A stretch of DNA of 64,000 nucleotides, taken from assembly GCF_006716445.1 (NCBI RefSeq), contig NZ_VFPA01000001.1, positions 806,001 through 870,000 on the forward strand, given 5' to 3'. The stretch is from Pseudonocardia kunmingensis. GTDB taxonomy: Bacteria; Actinomycetota; Actinomycetes; Mycobacteriales; Pseudonocardiaceae. Both the position numbers and the translations under genes were made by a program. The stretch's first letter is position 1; the number at the start of each line of letters is the position of its first letter. The notes below the pieces were generated by a model that saw only the letters and a list, made by a program, of their open reading frames with translations, ran no database searches and was not told the DNA's origin. Positions 41,601-50,009 of this stretch are shown in pieces.

Positions 41601-42349
41601 GCCGCGCCCCGCAGCTGCCCGGGCACCGGTACCGGCCCGGTGCAGTCGACACGGTCGACCGCGAGCCGGGTCGCCCGGGCCGTCATCACGAGTACCACCA
41701 TCACCGCCGCACAGAGAACACGCTGGACCCCGCCGATGAGTGGAAATACCGGTGAACCGGCGATAACGATCGGGACATGGTTCAGCACGAAGAACGTGCT
41801 GATCACGCCCGCGACCCCGGCACCCCGGGACAGGGCGGGTGCGGCGGGCGCCCACACCGGGACCGACCGGGCGCGGCGCGCCACCAGCCACGAGGCCAGA
41901 GGCAGGACCGCGAACACCCAGCCCCCTGCGGCCCGGTGCACGGTGGACACCAGCCCCGGCGTGGTGCCCGCCGGATGCGTCGGGAACACGGCCACGAGCA
42001 CCAGCGCCACGGCGGCGGAGACGAACAGCGCGGCCGGCACGCGCGGGGCGGGCAACCCGGCCCGGCGCAGGCCGGCGGCGATCGCGAGGCAGGCCACGGC
42101 GAGACCGAGCGCGGCCGCCCCGAGCAGGGCGTAGCCGCCGGGGAGGAAGACGTAGTCGCTGATCACGTCGGTCATCGGGTCGATCGACCCGCTGCCGGAC
42201 AGGTGCAGCAGACCCAGCGGCAGGAGCGCGGCCGTCACGCATGCGATGACGATCGCCTCACCCGCCCACGTGCCCCCCGCAGGTTCTCCTGCGGACCCCC
42301 CGGTCGGCGTCATGGGAACACCGTGCCAGCACCGCACTGAGACGGACAT
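41597..42349 (-). CDS. DUF998-family membrane protein
   Basis: 250 aa from ATG 42349, which has GGTGGAG six nt upstream. ATG 42313 (MTPTGGSAGEP) and GTG 42361 are alternatives. Six hydrophobic segments; ISDYVFLPGGYALLGAAAL in the N-terminal half and TVHRAAGGWVFAVLPLASWLVARR in the middle are characteristic of DUF998. Function of the family is unknown. First of the DUF998-DMT-GT4 set (ATGA overlap with the DMT gene). Confidence 0.78.
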   Translation of the reverse strand: MSVSVRCWHGVPMTPTGGSAGEPAGGTWAGEAIVIACVTAALLPLGLLHLSGSGSIDPMTDVISDYVFLPGGYALLGAAALGLAVACLAIAAGLRRAGLPAPRVPAALFVSAAVALVLVAVFPTHPAGTTPGLVSTVHRAAGGWVFAVLPLASWLVARRARSVPVWAPAAPALSRGAGVAGVISTFFVLNHVPIVIAGSPVFPLIGGVQRVLCAAVMVVLVMTARATRLAVDRVDCTGPVPVPGQLRGAA

Positions 42350-42419
42350 CAGGATCTCCACCGAGTCCGACCGGGGGAAATCCCCCAGTACCCGATGGGG
42401 GGCACCGGTGCCGCACCGC

Positions 42420-43097
42420 TCACGAGGGGGCCACCACCCCGTCGTCGGGCGGCGGGTCGGCCCGCCGGACCTGCTCGGGGAGCAGCGGGGCCAGTGCCAG
42501 CTCGCGGGCGGTGACCCCCGCCGGGGCGGCGTGCACGGCGCGCACCGCCTGCGCGACGGCCACCGCGTCGAGCCCGGCCCGGTCGGCCCGGACGACGAGG
42601 GCGAGCACGCACGGTGCGGCCGGGTCGGCGAGCGCCCGCGCCTCCACGGCGGCGACGTCGGCGGGCCGGCCGGACAGCCGCTGCGCGGCGGCCTCGGCCT
42701 CCCGGCGGGCGTGCTCGCGCGCGGTGGCCAGCGCGGCCGGGGCCGGCGCGCCCGTCTCGAGGGGCTCGAACCGCAGCGCCGTCTGGACGCGGGGCACGGG
42801 CACCCGCAGGACCGCGGTGACCGGCGTGGCCGCGCCGACGGCGGCCATCGCGTCCGGGACCGGCAGCGCGGCCTCGAACTGCACCAGCGCGAGCGCCACC
42901 GTGCCCGGCGCGGGCAGCTCTGCGGGCAGCCGGGCGAGGTAGGCGCTCACCTCCTCCCCCGGCTCGGGGCCGAGGAACACCGAGCCCGGTGCCGGAGCCG
43001 GCGCGCTCTGCGGGACGCGGGAGCCCGCGTACCAGGCGGTGAGCAGCACGACGACCGCGCAGGCGAGCAGCACACCCGCTCGAACTCGCCCGGTCAC
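42420..43097 (-). CDS. Membrane-anchored extracytoplasmic protein of unknown function
   Basis: 225 aa. One N-terminal transmembrane/signal-anchor segment (VLLACAVVVLLTAWYAG) is followed by an Ala/Pro-rich region and a ~180-residue soluble part with no motif I recognise (ALALVQFEAALPVPDAM, EHARREAEAAAQRLSGRPADV). GTG 43097 is chosen for GGGGGTGG just upstream; GTG 43103 adds two residues, and a much longer frame to 43268 has no support. Topology suggests the bulk lies outside the membrane. Confidence 0.6.
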   Translation of the reverse strand: MTGRVRAGVLLACAVVVLLTAWYAGSRVPQSAPAPAPGSVFLGPEPGEEVSAYLARLPAELPAPGTVALALVQFEAALPVPDAMAAVGAATPVTAVLRVPVPRVQTALRFEPLETGAPAPAALATAREHARREAEAAAQRLSGRPADVAAVEARALADPAAPCVLALVVRADRAGLDAVAVAQAVRAVHAAPAGVTARELALAPLLPEQVRRADPPPDDGVVAPS

Positions 43098-43354
43098 GTC
43101 CACCCCCTGCGGCCTCTCGTCGCCCCCCTGCTCGCGCGGGCGCGACGGCGCGCCCGGTCCCCTAGTGTCGGCGGTCGCGCCGACGGCGGTGGCAGCGGGT
43201 CCGGACCCGGCGCTCCGACGGGCTTCGTGATCGGTGCGAGACGTACGTGAGCGACCCCGCAACCGCACTCCTGTACGTCTCGCGGGCCGGCGCGCTGCAT
43301 GGTCGCCAGGAGTGGTGTCACGGCGTCAGATCTGTCGCTCTCACACCACTTGCG

Positions 43355-43370
43355 CGATCATGCATGATCG
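43355..43370. repeat. 16-bp perfect palindrome
   Basis: CGATCATGCATGATCG. Possible protein-binding site; the nearest gene starts are more than 250 bp away, so its role is unclear. Confidence 0.55.
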
Positions 43371-43443
43371 GATCGACCTCAGCGCCTGTTCCCCCGCGCC
43401 TGGACGACCGTCAGGTCTACCTGTCCATGGACACGTTCCGGTG

Positions 43444-43463
43444 GGCGCGCCGTACCCGGCTCG
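43444..43463 (+). repeat. 20-bp dispersed repeat, copy 2
   Basis: GGCGCGCCGTACCCGGCTCG, one mismatch from the copy at 36853-36872. The downstream 30 bp (GC-rich, ending in CCTCCCGCCCC-like sequence) also resemble those after copy 1. Confidence 0.55.
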
Positions 43464-43610
43464 CTCCCTCTGCCTCCCGCCCCGGCTCAGGGTCTGCGGC
43501 CCGATCACCCACCTCGGCCCGACCTCGCGCGTCGGCGAGGTGGCCGCAGGGCGGGTCGGGCACGGGCCCGGAGCGATCGCGCGGAAGGCCGCGACGGGAT
43601 GGGGCAGCTC

Positions 43611-43649
43611 GCCTCGAGCCGGGAACGGCGCGCCCGCGCGCCTCGAGGC
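43611..43649. terminator. Hairpin beyond rluD containing repeat copy 3
   Basis: GCCTCGAG / CTCGAGGC arms (8 bp) enclose 43615-43634, the inverted third copy of the 20-bp dispersed repeat. It begins 18 bp past the rluD stop codon, a reasonable transcription end. Confidence 0.45.
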
Positions 43650-43666
43650 ACGGAGATCGAGTTCTC

Positions 43667-44596
43667 CTAGTCGCGCAGCAGCTCGAGCGCGCGCTCCAGG
43701 TCTGCCGGGTACGGGCTGGTGTACTCCACCCAGCGGCCGTCGCCCGGGTGCTCGAAGCCGAGCCTGCGGGCGTGCAGCCACTGGCGCGCCAGGCCGAGCC
43801 GCTTGGCGAGCACCGGGTCGGCGCCGTAGGTGATGTCGCCGACGCACGGGTGGCGCAGCGCGGCGAGGTGCACGCGGATCTGGTGGGTGCGCCCGGTCTC
43901 CAGCCGCACGTCCAGCAGCGAGGCGGCGCGGAACGCCTCGATCGTGTCGTAGTGCGTGACGCTCGGCCTGCCGCCCGCGACGACCGCGAACTTGTAGTCG
44001 TGGCGCGGGTGCCGGTCGATCGGGGCGTCGATCGTGCCGCTGGACGGGTCGGGGTGGCCCTGCGCCACCGCGTGGTAGCGCTTGTCGACCGTGCGCTCCT
44101 TGAACGCGCGCTTCAGCGCGGTGTAGGCGTGCTCCGCGGCGGCGACGACCATGACACCGGTGGTGCCGACGTCGAGCCGGTGCACGATGCCCTGCCGCTC
44201 GGCCGCACCCGAGGTGGAGACGCGGTAGCCGAGCGCGGCGAGCCCGCCGATGACGGTCGGCCCGGTCCAGCCCGGGCTGGGGTGCGCGGCCACCCCGACG
44301 GGCTTGTCGACCACCACGATGTCGTCGTCGGCGTGCAGCACCGTGAGCCCGGCGACCACCTCCTGCGGGCCGGTGATCGGGGCGGCACGCTCGGGCTCGG
44401 GCAGGTCCACCTCCAGCCACGACCCCGCGGTCAGCCGGTCGGACTTGCCGGCCGCGCGCCCGTCGAGGGCCACGCGACCGTCCTCGGCGAGGGCGGCCAC
44501 GGCGGTGCGCGAGAGGCCCAGCAGCCGCGACAGGCCGGCGTCGAGGCGCATGCCGTCGAGGCCGTCGGGCACCGGCAGCTGTCGGGTGTCACCCAC
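43667..44596 (-). CDS. rluD: RluD-type 23S rRNA pseudouridine synthase
   Basis: 309 aa. N-terminal S4 RNA-binding domain ([40 protein letters not shown]) followed by the RluA-family catalytic domain: [31 protein letters not shown] with the catalytic Asp, [37 protein letters not shown] and [14 protein letters not shown]. The E. coli enzyme modifies helix 69; the target site here is inferred. GTG 44596 overlaps the lspA end by 8 bp. lspA-rluD is a conserved actinobacterial pair. Confidence 0.93.
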   Translation of the reverse strand: MGDTRQLPVPDGLDGMRLDAGLSRLLGLSRTAVAALAEDGRVALDGRAAGKSDRLTAGSWLEVDLPEPERAAPITGPQEVVAGLTVLHADDDIVVVDKPVGVAAHPSPGWTGPTVIGGLAALGYRVSTSGAAERQGIVHRLDVGTTGVMVVAAAEHAYTALKRAFKERTVDKRYHAVAQGHPDPSSGTIDAPIDRHPRHDYKFAVVAGGRPSVTHYDTIEAFRAASLLDVRLETGRTHQIRVHLAALRHPCVGDITYGADPVLAKRLGLARQWLHARRLGFEHPGDGRWVEYTSPYPADLERALELLRD

Positions 44597-45233
44597 CGGC
44601 GGGCCCGCCCCGCTCGTCGGAGCGGCCCTCGACGCGGTCCGGCGCGTCCGGGGCATCGGGCACCGGCCTGCTCTCGCCACGGGCCGGGGCGCGCGTGCCG
44701 TCGAGCTCCCGCCCGAGCAGGGCGAGCAGCACGAGCAGCGCGCCACCGCAGACGATCGCGGAGTCGGCGAGGTTGAACACCGGGAACACGCGACCGTCCG
44801 GCGCGAACACCGAGACGACGTCGACGACGTGGCCGCGCATCGGGCCCGGCGAGCGGAAGAACCGGTCGACCAGGTTCCCCAGCGCCCCGCCGAGCACCAT
44901 CCCCAGCGCCACGGCCCAGCCGGTGGAGCGCAGCCGCCGGGCCACCCGGATGATCACGACGACGACGGCGCACGCCACGAGCGTGAGCACCCACGTGTAG
45001 CCGGTGGCGAACGAGAACGCCGCCCCGGGGTTGCGCACGAGCTGCAGGTAGACCAGGCCACCGAGGAGCTCCACGGGGGCGCGGTCCTCCAGCTGCGCGA
45101 CCGCGACCACCTTCGTGACGATGTCGGCGGCGAGCAGGGTCACGGCGATCAGGGACAGCAGCATGACCTTGGGTCCGGTCGCGCGGTCCGGCGCCACGCC
45201 GGACCCGGACCGCTGACTCGGGTGCTCGCTCAC
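44589..45233 (-). CDS. lspA: Lipoprotein signal peptidase LspA
   Basis: 214 aa. Aspartic peptidase of the membrane that cleaves prolipoproteins before the lipidated cysteine. Four helices; conserved [40 protein letters not shown] (first catalytic Asp) and [13 protein letters not shown] (second). The C-terminal tail ([24 protein letters not shown]) is a charged cytoplasmic extension common in actinobacteria. GTG 45233. Likely clients in the window are the EhuB-like protein and PhnD. Confidence 0.96.
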   Translation of the reverse strand: MSEHPSQRSGSGVAPDRATGPKVMLLSLIAVTLLAADIVTKVVAVAQLEDRAPVELLGGLVYLQLVRNPGAAFSFATGYTWVLTLVACAVVVVIIRVARRLRSTGWAVALGMVLGGALGNLVDRFFRSPGPMRGHVVDVVSVFAPDGRVFPVFNLADSAIVCGGALLVLLALLGRELDGTRAPARGESRPVPDAPDAPDRVEGRSDERGGPAGG

Positions 45234-45240
45234 GGACCCA

Positions 45241-46734
45241 TCATCCCCTACCGCCCGCCGCGTCCGGTCCGGCGTGCCAGCGGGCCATGCGCCCGCGCTC
45301 GTCGACGGCGCGGATCCGGTCCTCCGCGGCCTGCCGCGCCTCCACCGTCGTGACGACGAGCAGCTGGTCGCGCTCGCGCAACCGGGTCTCGGCGGAGGGG
45401 GTGAAACCCTCGCCGTCGCGCACGACGAGGCTGACGGTGGCGCCGCGGGGCAGCCGCAGCTCGCGCAGGTACACCCCGCGCAGCCGGGACCCGACCGGGA
45501 CGCGGACCTGCAGCAGGTCGGCGCTCAGCTCGTCGAGCGGGGCGACCTCCACGGAGATCTGGCGCGGTTCGGCCGTGCGCGACACCCCCAGGCGCCGCGC
45601 GACCCAGGGCAGCGTGGTGCCCTGGATCAGGGTGAGGACCACGACCAGCACGAAGACGACGTCCACCAGCGCCGCCCCGGTCGGCGCGCCCTCCATGAAC
45701 GCGATCAGCGCGAACACGATGGGCACCGCGCCGCGCAGCCCCGCCCAGGACAGGAAGGCCTGCTCGCGCCAGGGGACGCGGAACGGCGAGGCCGCCGCCA
45801 GCACCGACAGCGGCCGGGCCGCGACGATGAGCACCACACCCGCGACGAGGGCCGGCACGATCGCCTCGACCAGCCGCGGGGGCGAGGCGAACAGCCCCAG
45901 CAGCACGAACAACCCGATCTGGGCGAGCCAGCCCATCCCCTCGGCGAACGACCGGACGCCTGCCCGGTGCGGGAGGTCGGAGTTGCCCAGCACCAGCGCC
46001 GCGACGTACACCGCGAGCAGGCCGGACGCGTGCGCGAGCTGCCCCGCGGAGTAGGCGAGGACGCAGACGGCGAGCGCCGCGACCGGGTAGAGGCCCGTCG
46101 CCGGCAGCGCAGCGCGGCGCAGGGCCCACGCCCCGCCCAGCCCGAACAGCCCGCCGATGATCCCGCCCGCCGCCAGCTCGTAGGCCACGAGCAGCGGGGT
46201 GAGCCAGGTGATCGGGTCGGTGGAGGCCAGCAGGATCACCGTGAGCACGACCGGGGCGTCGTTGGTGCCGGACTCCAGCTCCAGCATCCCGGCCAGCCGT
46301 GGCGACACGCCGACCCCGCGCAGCACGCTGAACACGGCGGCGGCATCGGTGGAGGAGAGCACCGCGCCCCACAGGAACGCGGCCCGCCAGTCCAGGCCCA
46401 GCAGCAGGTGCAGGGCGACACCGACGACGCCGATGCTCACCGCGACGGCCACCGTCGCCAGTGCCACCCCGACGCCGAGCGAGGGGCGCACGGCCGTCCA
46501 GCGCGTGGTGAGCCCGCCCTCGGCGAGGATCAGCACCAGCGCCGCCCACCCGATCGACTCGGTGAGCTTCGCGTCGGAGAACTCGATCCCGAGCACGGAC
46601 TCGCCGAGCAGGATCCCGATGCCGAGGTAGACCAGGAGGGAGGGCAGCCCGAGCCGGACCGACACGCGCACGGCGAAGACCCCGAGCAGCACCACGGCGG
46701 CCACGACGCCGAGCGTGATCTCCAGGCTCGCCAT
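45241..46734 (-). CDS. CPA-family potassium/proton antiporter (NhaP2/CvrA-like)
   Basis: 497 aa. N-terminal 12-13 helices of a cation:proton antiporter: LPSLLVYLGIGILLGESVLGI, WGAVLSSTDAAAVFSVLRG and LELESGTNDAPVVLTVILL with the ion-site Asp, SWAGLRGAVPIVFALIAF. The cytoplasmic C-domain (RVPVGSRLRGVYLRELRLPRGATVSLVVRDGEGFTPSAETRLRERDQLLVV) is a TrkA-C/RCK_C module, which typically senses nucleotides or K+. ATG 46734 has GGAGGTGGGC upstream. Ends 7 bp before lspA, so lspA-rluD may be read through from here. Ion selectivity is not certain. Confidence 0.9.
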   Translation of the reverse strand: MASLEITLGVVAAVVLLGVFAVRVSVRLGLPSLLVYLGIGILLGESVLGIEFSDAKLTESIGWAALVLILAEGGLTTRWTAVRPSLGVGVALATVAVAVSIGVVGVALHLLLGLDWRAAFLWGAVLSSTDAAAVFSVLRGVGVSPRLAGMLELESGTNDAPVVLTVILLASTDPITWLTPLLVAYELAAGGIIGGLFGLGGAWALRRAALPATGLYPVAALAVCVLAYSAGQLAHASGLLAVYVAALVLGNSDLPHRAGVRSFAEGMGWLAQIGLFVLLGLFASPPRLVEAIVPALVAGVVLIVAARPLSVLAAASPFRVPWREQAFLSWAGLRGAVPIVFALIAFMEGAPTGAALVDVVFVLVVVLTLIQGTTLPWVARRLGVSRTAEPRQISVEVAPLDELSADLLQVRVPVGSRLRGVYLRELRLPRGATVSLVVRDGEGFTPSAETRLRERDQLLVVTTVEARQAAEDRIRAVDERGRMARWHAGPDAAGGRG

Positions 46735-46812
46735 GCCCACCTCCGCCCGGGATACGGTATCGGCGCAGGTGAGCGGCCTCCTCACGGGGGATCGGGCCGG
46801 CGGGCACCTCCG

Positions 46813-48039
46813 TCACGTGGTCATCGGCGTCCGCTCGCGCGCGGTCGGCGCCCCGCTGTCGCGCCGGAACGTCCGGCGCCCCGCGCGCCACAGCCCGGTC
46901 CCGATGAACGTCGTACCCGAGACGGTCCCGAGCGCTGCGGTCAGCGGCCTGCCGACCTCGATGGCGGGGCTCGGCAGGCCGAGGGCGGCGGCGGGCGCCG
47001 TGGAGACCAGGTCGACCGCGTCCCCCAGGCCGACGACTCCCGCCCGCGCGAGGGCGTGCGGCGCCGCCTGCAGCGCGAAGGGCAGGTAGTCGCAGCACAG
47101 GACGTCGCAGGCCCCGGCCGCCACCGCGTCGGCGACCAGCACGTTGCCCGGCGAGGTGGACCGGCCGCGGATCGCGTTCGGGGCGCCCAGGACGGTCGCC
47201 ATGCCCCGTCGCCTCGCGTGCAGCGCCGCGTCGATCGTGAGCGGGAACTCCGCGACCGTCGCCCCGAGGGCGTGCGCGGCGTCGACGTCGCTCGGCGACC
47301 GGTCGTCGTGGCTGGCCAGCACGATGCCGGCGGCCCGGCTGAGCCGCGCGACCTCCGCCCGCCGCGACTCGCGATCCGTGCCGCCGGCAGCCTTCGCCTC
47401 CAGGATCCGGTCGACCTCGTCGAGCGACACCCCCCAGTCGGCCGCGTAGAACGCCCGGTGCTCCTCCCGCGAGGCGAACCGGCTCCGCTCGGCCGAGTGC
47501 TCCATCACCGAGATGATCGCGACCCGGCTGGAGATCTCGAGGATCGACGCCAGCGCCCCCAGCGCGCGGTCGTCGGTCACCTCGACCCGGGCGTGGATGC
47601 GCCAGTCGCAGGCCAGGTGGGGGGCCAGGTCCTCGAGGACGCGGGCGAGCTCGACGGCGTCCTCGACGACCACGCCCTTGCCGGGGGCGTCCTCGCACCG
47701 GGCCGCGATGCAGACGGTGCCGATGCCGGCCGCCGCGCACTCGGCGTCCAGCACCGCGATCACCGCCGCCTGGTCGAGCCGGACGGTGGCCCGGGGCCGA
47801 CGGCGTTCGGCGAGGTTGTCCAGGTGCAGGTCGACCGCCGCGGGGACGAGGAACCGGCCATCACTGCGCGCGGGATCGCCGTCCCGGATCGCCACGACGG
47901 TGCCGTCCGCGTCCAGATCGACGGTGGCGCCCGCGATCGGGTCGCGTCCGCCGCCCGGCACGAGGGTGACGTCGTGGACGGTCGTTCCCGTCGTCGCTGT
48001 TGCCGTCGTCGCTGTTGCCGTCATCGCTGTTGCCGTCAT
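46813..48039 (-). CDS. phnM: PhnM, alpha-D-ribose 1-methylphosphonate 5-triphosphate diphosphatase
   Basis: 408 aa. Amidohydrolase superfamily; in the C-P lyase pathway PhnM releases pyrophosphate from RPnTP. VPAAVDLHLDNLAERRRPR (metal His-x-Asp), ISVMEHSAERSRFASREEHRAFY, IVLASHDDRSP, ATVAEFPLTIDAALHARRRGMATVLGAPNAIRGRSTSPGN and CCDYLPFALQAA match PhnM. The N-terminus lies in a 15-bp tandem repeat encoding Thr-Ala-Met/Thr units, so the start is uncertain: ATG 48039 or 48024. PhnH, I, J, K and L are missing from this locus, so its role here is unclear. Confidence 0.88.
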   Translation of the reverse strand: MTATAMTATATTATATTGTTVHDVTLVPGGGRDPIAGATVDLDADGTVVAIRDGDPARSDGRFLVPAAVDLHLDNLAERRRPRATVRLDQAAVIAVLDAECAAAGIGTVCIAARCEDAPGKGVVVEDAVELARVLEDLAPHLACDWRIHARVEVTDDRALGALASILEISSRVAIISVMEHSAERSRFASREEHRAFYAADWGVSLDEVDRILEAKAAGGTDRESRRAEVARLSRAAGIVLASHDDRSPSDVDAAHALGATVAEFPLTIDAALHARRRGMATVLGAPNAIRGRSTSPGNVLVADAVAAGACDVLCCDYLPFALQAAPHALARAGVVGLGDAVDLVSTAPAAALGLPSPAIEVGRPLTAALGTVSGTTFIGTGLWRAGRRTFRRDSGAPTARERTPMTT

Positions 48040-48442
48040 CGCTGTTGCCCTTCGCTGAGCTGGAGCACCGTGGTGGCGCAGGTGTGGGAGGCACTGCCGG
48101 GCCAGGCCGGGCCGCGGCGAGTGCGACCGCGTGGCGCTGCGCGGGCCGCAGGCGCCCGAGTGCGACATCGGCGAACCGAGCCGTCCCGAGCCGATCCAGG
48201 GCGAGCACCGCGTCCTCGCGAGGGACCCTGCCGCCCTGGCCACAGCGGTGAGGCGCGACGTGACCGACCACGCACGTCGGACGGCCCGGCACCGCCATGG
48301 GGTAGCGGATCGGCGTGCTGACCACCTGCGGCCCCGCGATCACCCGGATCGACGGGCCCGCCGCGAGGATGCGGTCGGCCAGTCCCTCGATGTCGGCCGA
48401 CGCCACCGTCGAGAGCGCCGTGCAGCGGTGCTCGGTCTTCAT
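47861..48442 (-). pseudogene. PhnG remnant fused to a PhnC-like ATPase fragment
   Basis: 193-codon frame starting at ATG 48442, which overlaps the phnF stop (ATGA). Residues ~1-68 resemble a PhnG N-terminus (MKTEHRCTALSTVASADIEG, LADRILAAGPSIRVIAGPQV). From ~residue 72 it reads GRVPREDAVLALDRLG and FADVALGRLRPAQRHAVALA, which parallels the helical and signature region of PhnC (CLDRVGLADL, LSGGQRQRVAIARAL) with the signature degraded. The rest is low-complexity GNSDD repeats overlapping phnM in another frame. I read it as a deletion scar rather than a working gene; a novel small protein cannot be excluded. Confidence 0.5.
47990..48049. repeat. Four tandem copies of a 15-bp unit
   Basis: Units 47990-48004, 48005-48019, 48020-48034 and 48035-48049: GTCGTCGCTGTTGCC twice, then GTCATCGCTGTTGCC twice. 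Lies across the phnM start and the tail of the PhnG-like frame. The unit is a multiple of three, so copy-number change would not shift frame. Confidence 0.9.
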
Positions 48443-49170
48443 CCGAGCTCCACCGAGAACTGGATCCGGTCACCGCGGAAGCGGTGCTCGACGGCGGCGA
48501 TCGCCACCCCGTGCTCGTCGACGTTGAGGCCTCGGGCCTGCAGGATCGGCGACGCCACCGGCACCCGGAGGATCTCCGCCTCTGTCGCGTCGGCGGCGAG
48601 GGCGGCGAACGTGCGCGTCGAGCGCTTCATCTGCACGCCGTACTCCTGCAGGAGCACCTGGTGCAGTGACGACCGGTCGCGCCACAGCACGTCCAGGCGC
48701 GGGAACCGGTCGGGGTCGAACCACGTCGACGTGATCGACCACGGCTCGTCGTCGACGTACCGGATGCTCGCGAACCGCTGCAGTGCCCCCGCGGCCCCCA
48801 GCTCGCCCGTCAGCCCGGGATCGGCGTCCTCGACGACTCCGAGCACGCGGTTCACCACCGCGTGCCCACGCGCCCCCATCACCTGCGTGAGGCTCGCGTC
48901 CTGGCCGGCGCGGACGTCCCACCGGATGATCGGCAGCGCGACGAACGAGCCCTTGCCCCTGACGGTGGTGACGAGGCCGCGGCGGACGAGGACGTCCAGT
49001 GCCTCGTGCACCGTGAGCCGGTTGACCGCGTAGTGCTCCGCCAGCTCGGCCACCGACGGCAGCCGGTCGCCCGGCTCGTAGGCCCCGGCGAACTGGGCCT
49101 CGAGGTCCTGGGCGATCTGGCCGTAGAGCGGCACCCCGGAATGGCGGTTGAGGCCGGCGACACCCTTCAT
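48439..49170 (-). CDS. phnF: GntR/HutC-family regulator (PhnF-like)
   Basis: 243 aa. N-terminal GntR winged HTH (PLYGQIAQDLEAQFAGAYEPGDRLPSVAELAEHYAVNRLTVHEALDVLVRRGLVTTVRGKGSFVA) and C-terminal UTRA ligand domain (RFASIRYVDDEPWSITSTWFDPDRFP, VASPILQARGLNVDEHGVAIAAVEHRFRGDRIQFSVEL). PhnF represses phosphonate uptake genes in mycobacteria under phosphate excess. ATG 49170 overlaps the phnE stop. A palindrome upstream of phnD is a candidate operator. Confidence 0.9.
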   Translation of the reverse strand: MKGVAGLNRHSGVPLYGQIAQDLEAQFAGAYEPGDRLPSVAELAEHYAVNRLTVHEALDVLVRRGLVTTVRGKGSFVALPIIRWDVRAGQDASLTQVMGARGHAVVNRVLGVVEDADPGLTGELGAAGALQRFASIRYVDDEPWSITSTWFDPDRFPRLDVLWRDRSSLHQVLLQEYGVQMKRSTRTFAALAADATEAEILRVPVASPILQARGLNVDEHGVAIAAVEHRFRGDRIQFSVELG

Positions 49171-50009
49171 CGGGAGGCTCCATCCATGATGCGGCGCCGC
49201 AGCGCGGCCGAGATCCGTTCGACGCAGAGCACGACCACGAAGATCGCGAGGATGATCGTGAGCGCCTCGTCGTAGCGCAGCAGCGACATCGACACCGACA
49301 GCTCGATGCCGATGCCGCCCGCTCCGACCAGGCCGATGGTCACCGAGGAACGCAACGCGGACTCCATCGCGAACATCGACGTCCCCGCGAAGGACGGCAG
49401 GCACGTGGGCAGCACCGCCCCGGCGATGACCGCGTGCCCCGGGGCACCGCCGGCACGCAGGCCGTCGAGCACGCCGTCGTCGATCTCCTCGATGGACTCG
49501 GCGAAGAACCGCCCGCACAGTCCGAGCACGTCGACGGCGACGGCGAGCACACCCGCCTGCGGCCCGAGGCCGACGGACACGACGAAGATCAGCGCCCACA
49601 CGAGGTCGGGGATCGTGCGGCAGACCGAGATGAACGCCCGGGTCACGAGGTGGACCAGGCGGTGCGGCGTGGTGTTGCGAGCGGCCGCCACCGCGAGGGG
49701 CACGCTCAGCACGACCCCGATCAGCGTCCCGAGCAGGGCGATCTCGAACGTCACGAGCAGGGCGGACCCGATCGCGCCGATGCGGTCGAGATCCGGGGGG
49801 AAGGCGTCGGCCAGGAACTCGCCCAGGCGCCCGACGCCCTCGACGAGGTCGGCGGGGCGGAGCGCCACCCCACCGATCCAGCCGTGGACGACGAAGGCGA
49901 CCACGACGACGACCGCCAGGAAGCCCGCGGCGCTCGGGCGGGCGAAGCGCTCCGGCGGCCCCGAGGTGACCGCCGGTGGTGGAGCTGATCTGCCCAGGCG
50001 GAGGGGCAT
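49167..50009 (-). CDS. phnE: Phosphonate-type ABC transporter permease PhnE
   Basis: 280 aa, about 5-6 helices. [62 protein letters not shown] and the EAA loop GGAPGHAVIAGAVLPTCLPSFAGTSMFAMESALRSSVTIGLVGAGGIGIEL are typical of PhnE/PtxC. Start ATG 50009 shares one base with the phnC stop (TGATG). Only one permease gene is present, consistent with a homodimer. Could carry phosphonate, phosphite or another phosphorus compound. Confidence 0.93.
   Translation of the reverse strand: MPLRLGRSAPPPAVTSGPPERFARPSAAGFLAVVVVVAFVVHGWIGGVALRPADLVEGVGRLGEFLADAFPPDLDRIGAIGSALLVTFEIALLGTLIGVVLSVPLAVAAARNTTPHRLVHLVTRAFISVCRTIPDLVWALIFVVSVGLGPQAGVLAVAVDVLGLCGRFFAESIEEIDDGVLDGLRAGGAPGHAVIAGAVLPTCLPSFAGTSMFAMESALRSSVTIGLVGAGGIGIELSVSMSLLRYDEALTIILAIFVVVLCVERISAALRRRIMDGASR

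Larger units (their letters stand above)
43098..43666. other. Gene-free, inverted-repeat-rich region before rluD's 3' end
   Basis: 569 bp without a convincing gene. It contains a 16-bp perfect palindrome CGATCATGCATGATCG (43355-43370), a split inverted pair of the 20-bp dispersed repeat (43444-43463 and 43615-43634), and a hairpin GCCTCGAG (43611-43618) / CTCGAGGC (43642-43649) just beyond the rluD stop that may terminate rluD transcription. Confidence 0.6.

Noticed and set aside
37918..41739. 1273-codon open frame crossing several genes
   Set aside because: Runs through a hydrolase, two glycosyltransferases and a transporter in other frames; Arg/Pro/Ala-rich and motif-free.
43234..43833. 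Possible 199-aa gene before the rluD 3' end
   Set aside because: Overlaps rluD antisense and spans the inverted repeats; composition is not protein-like.
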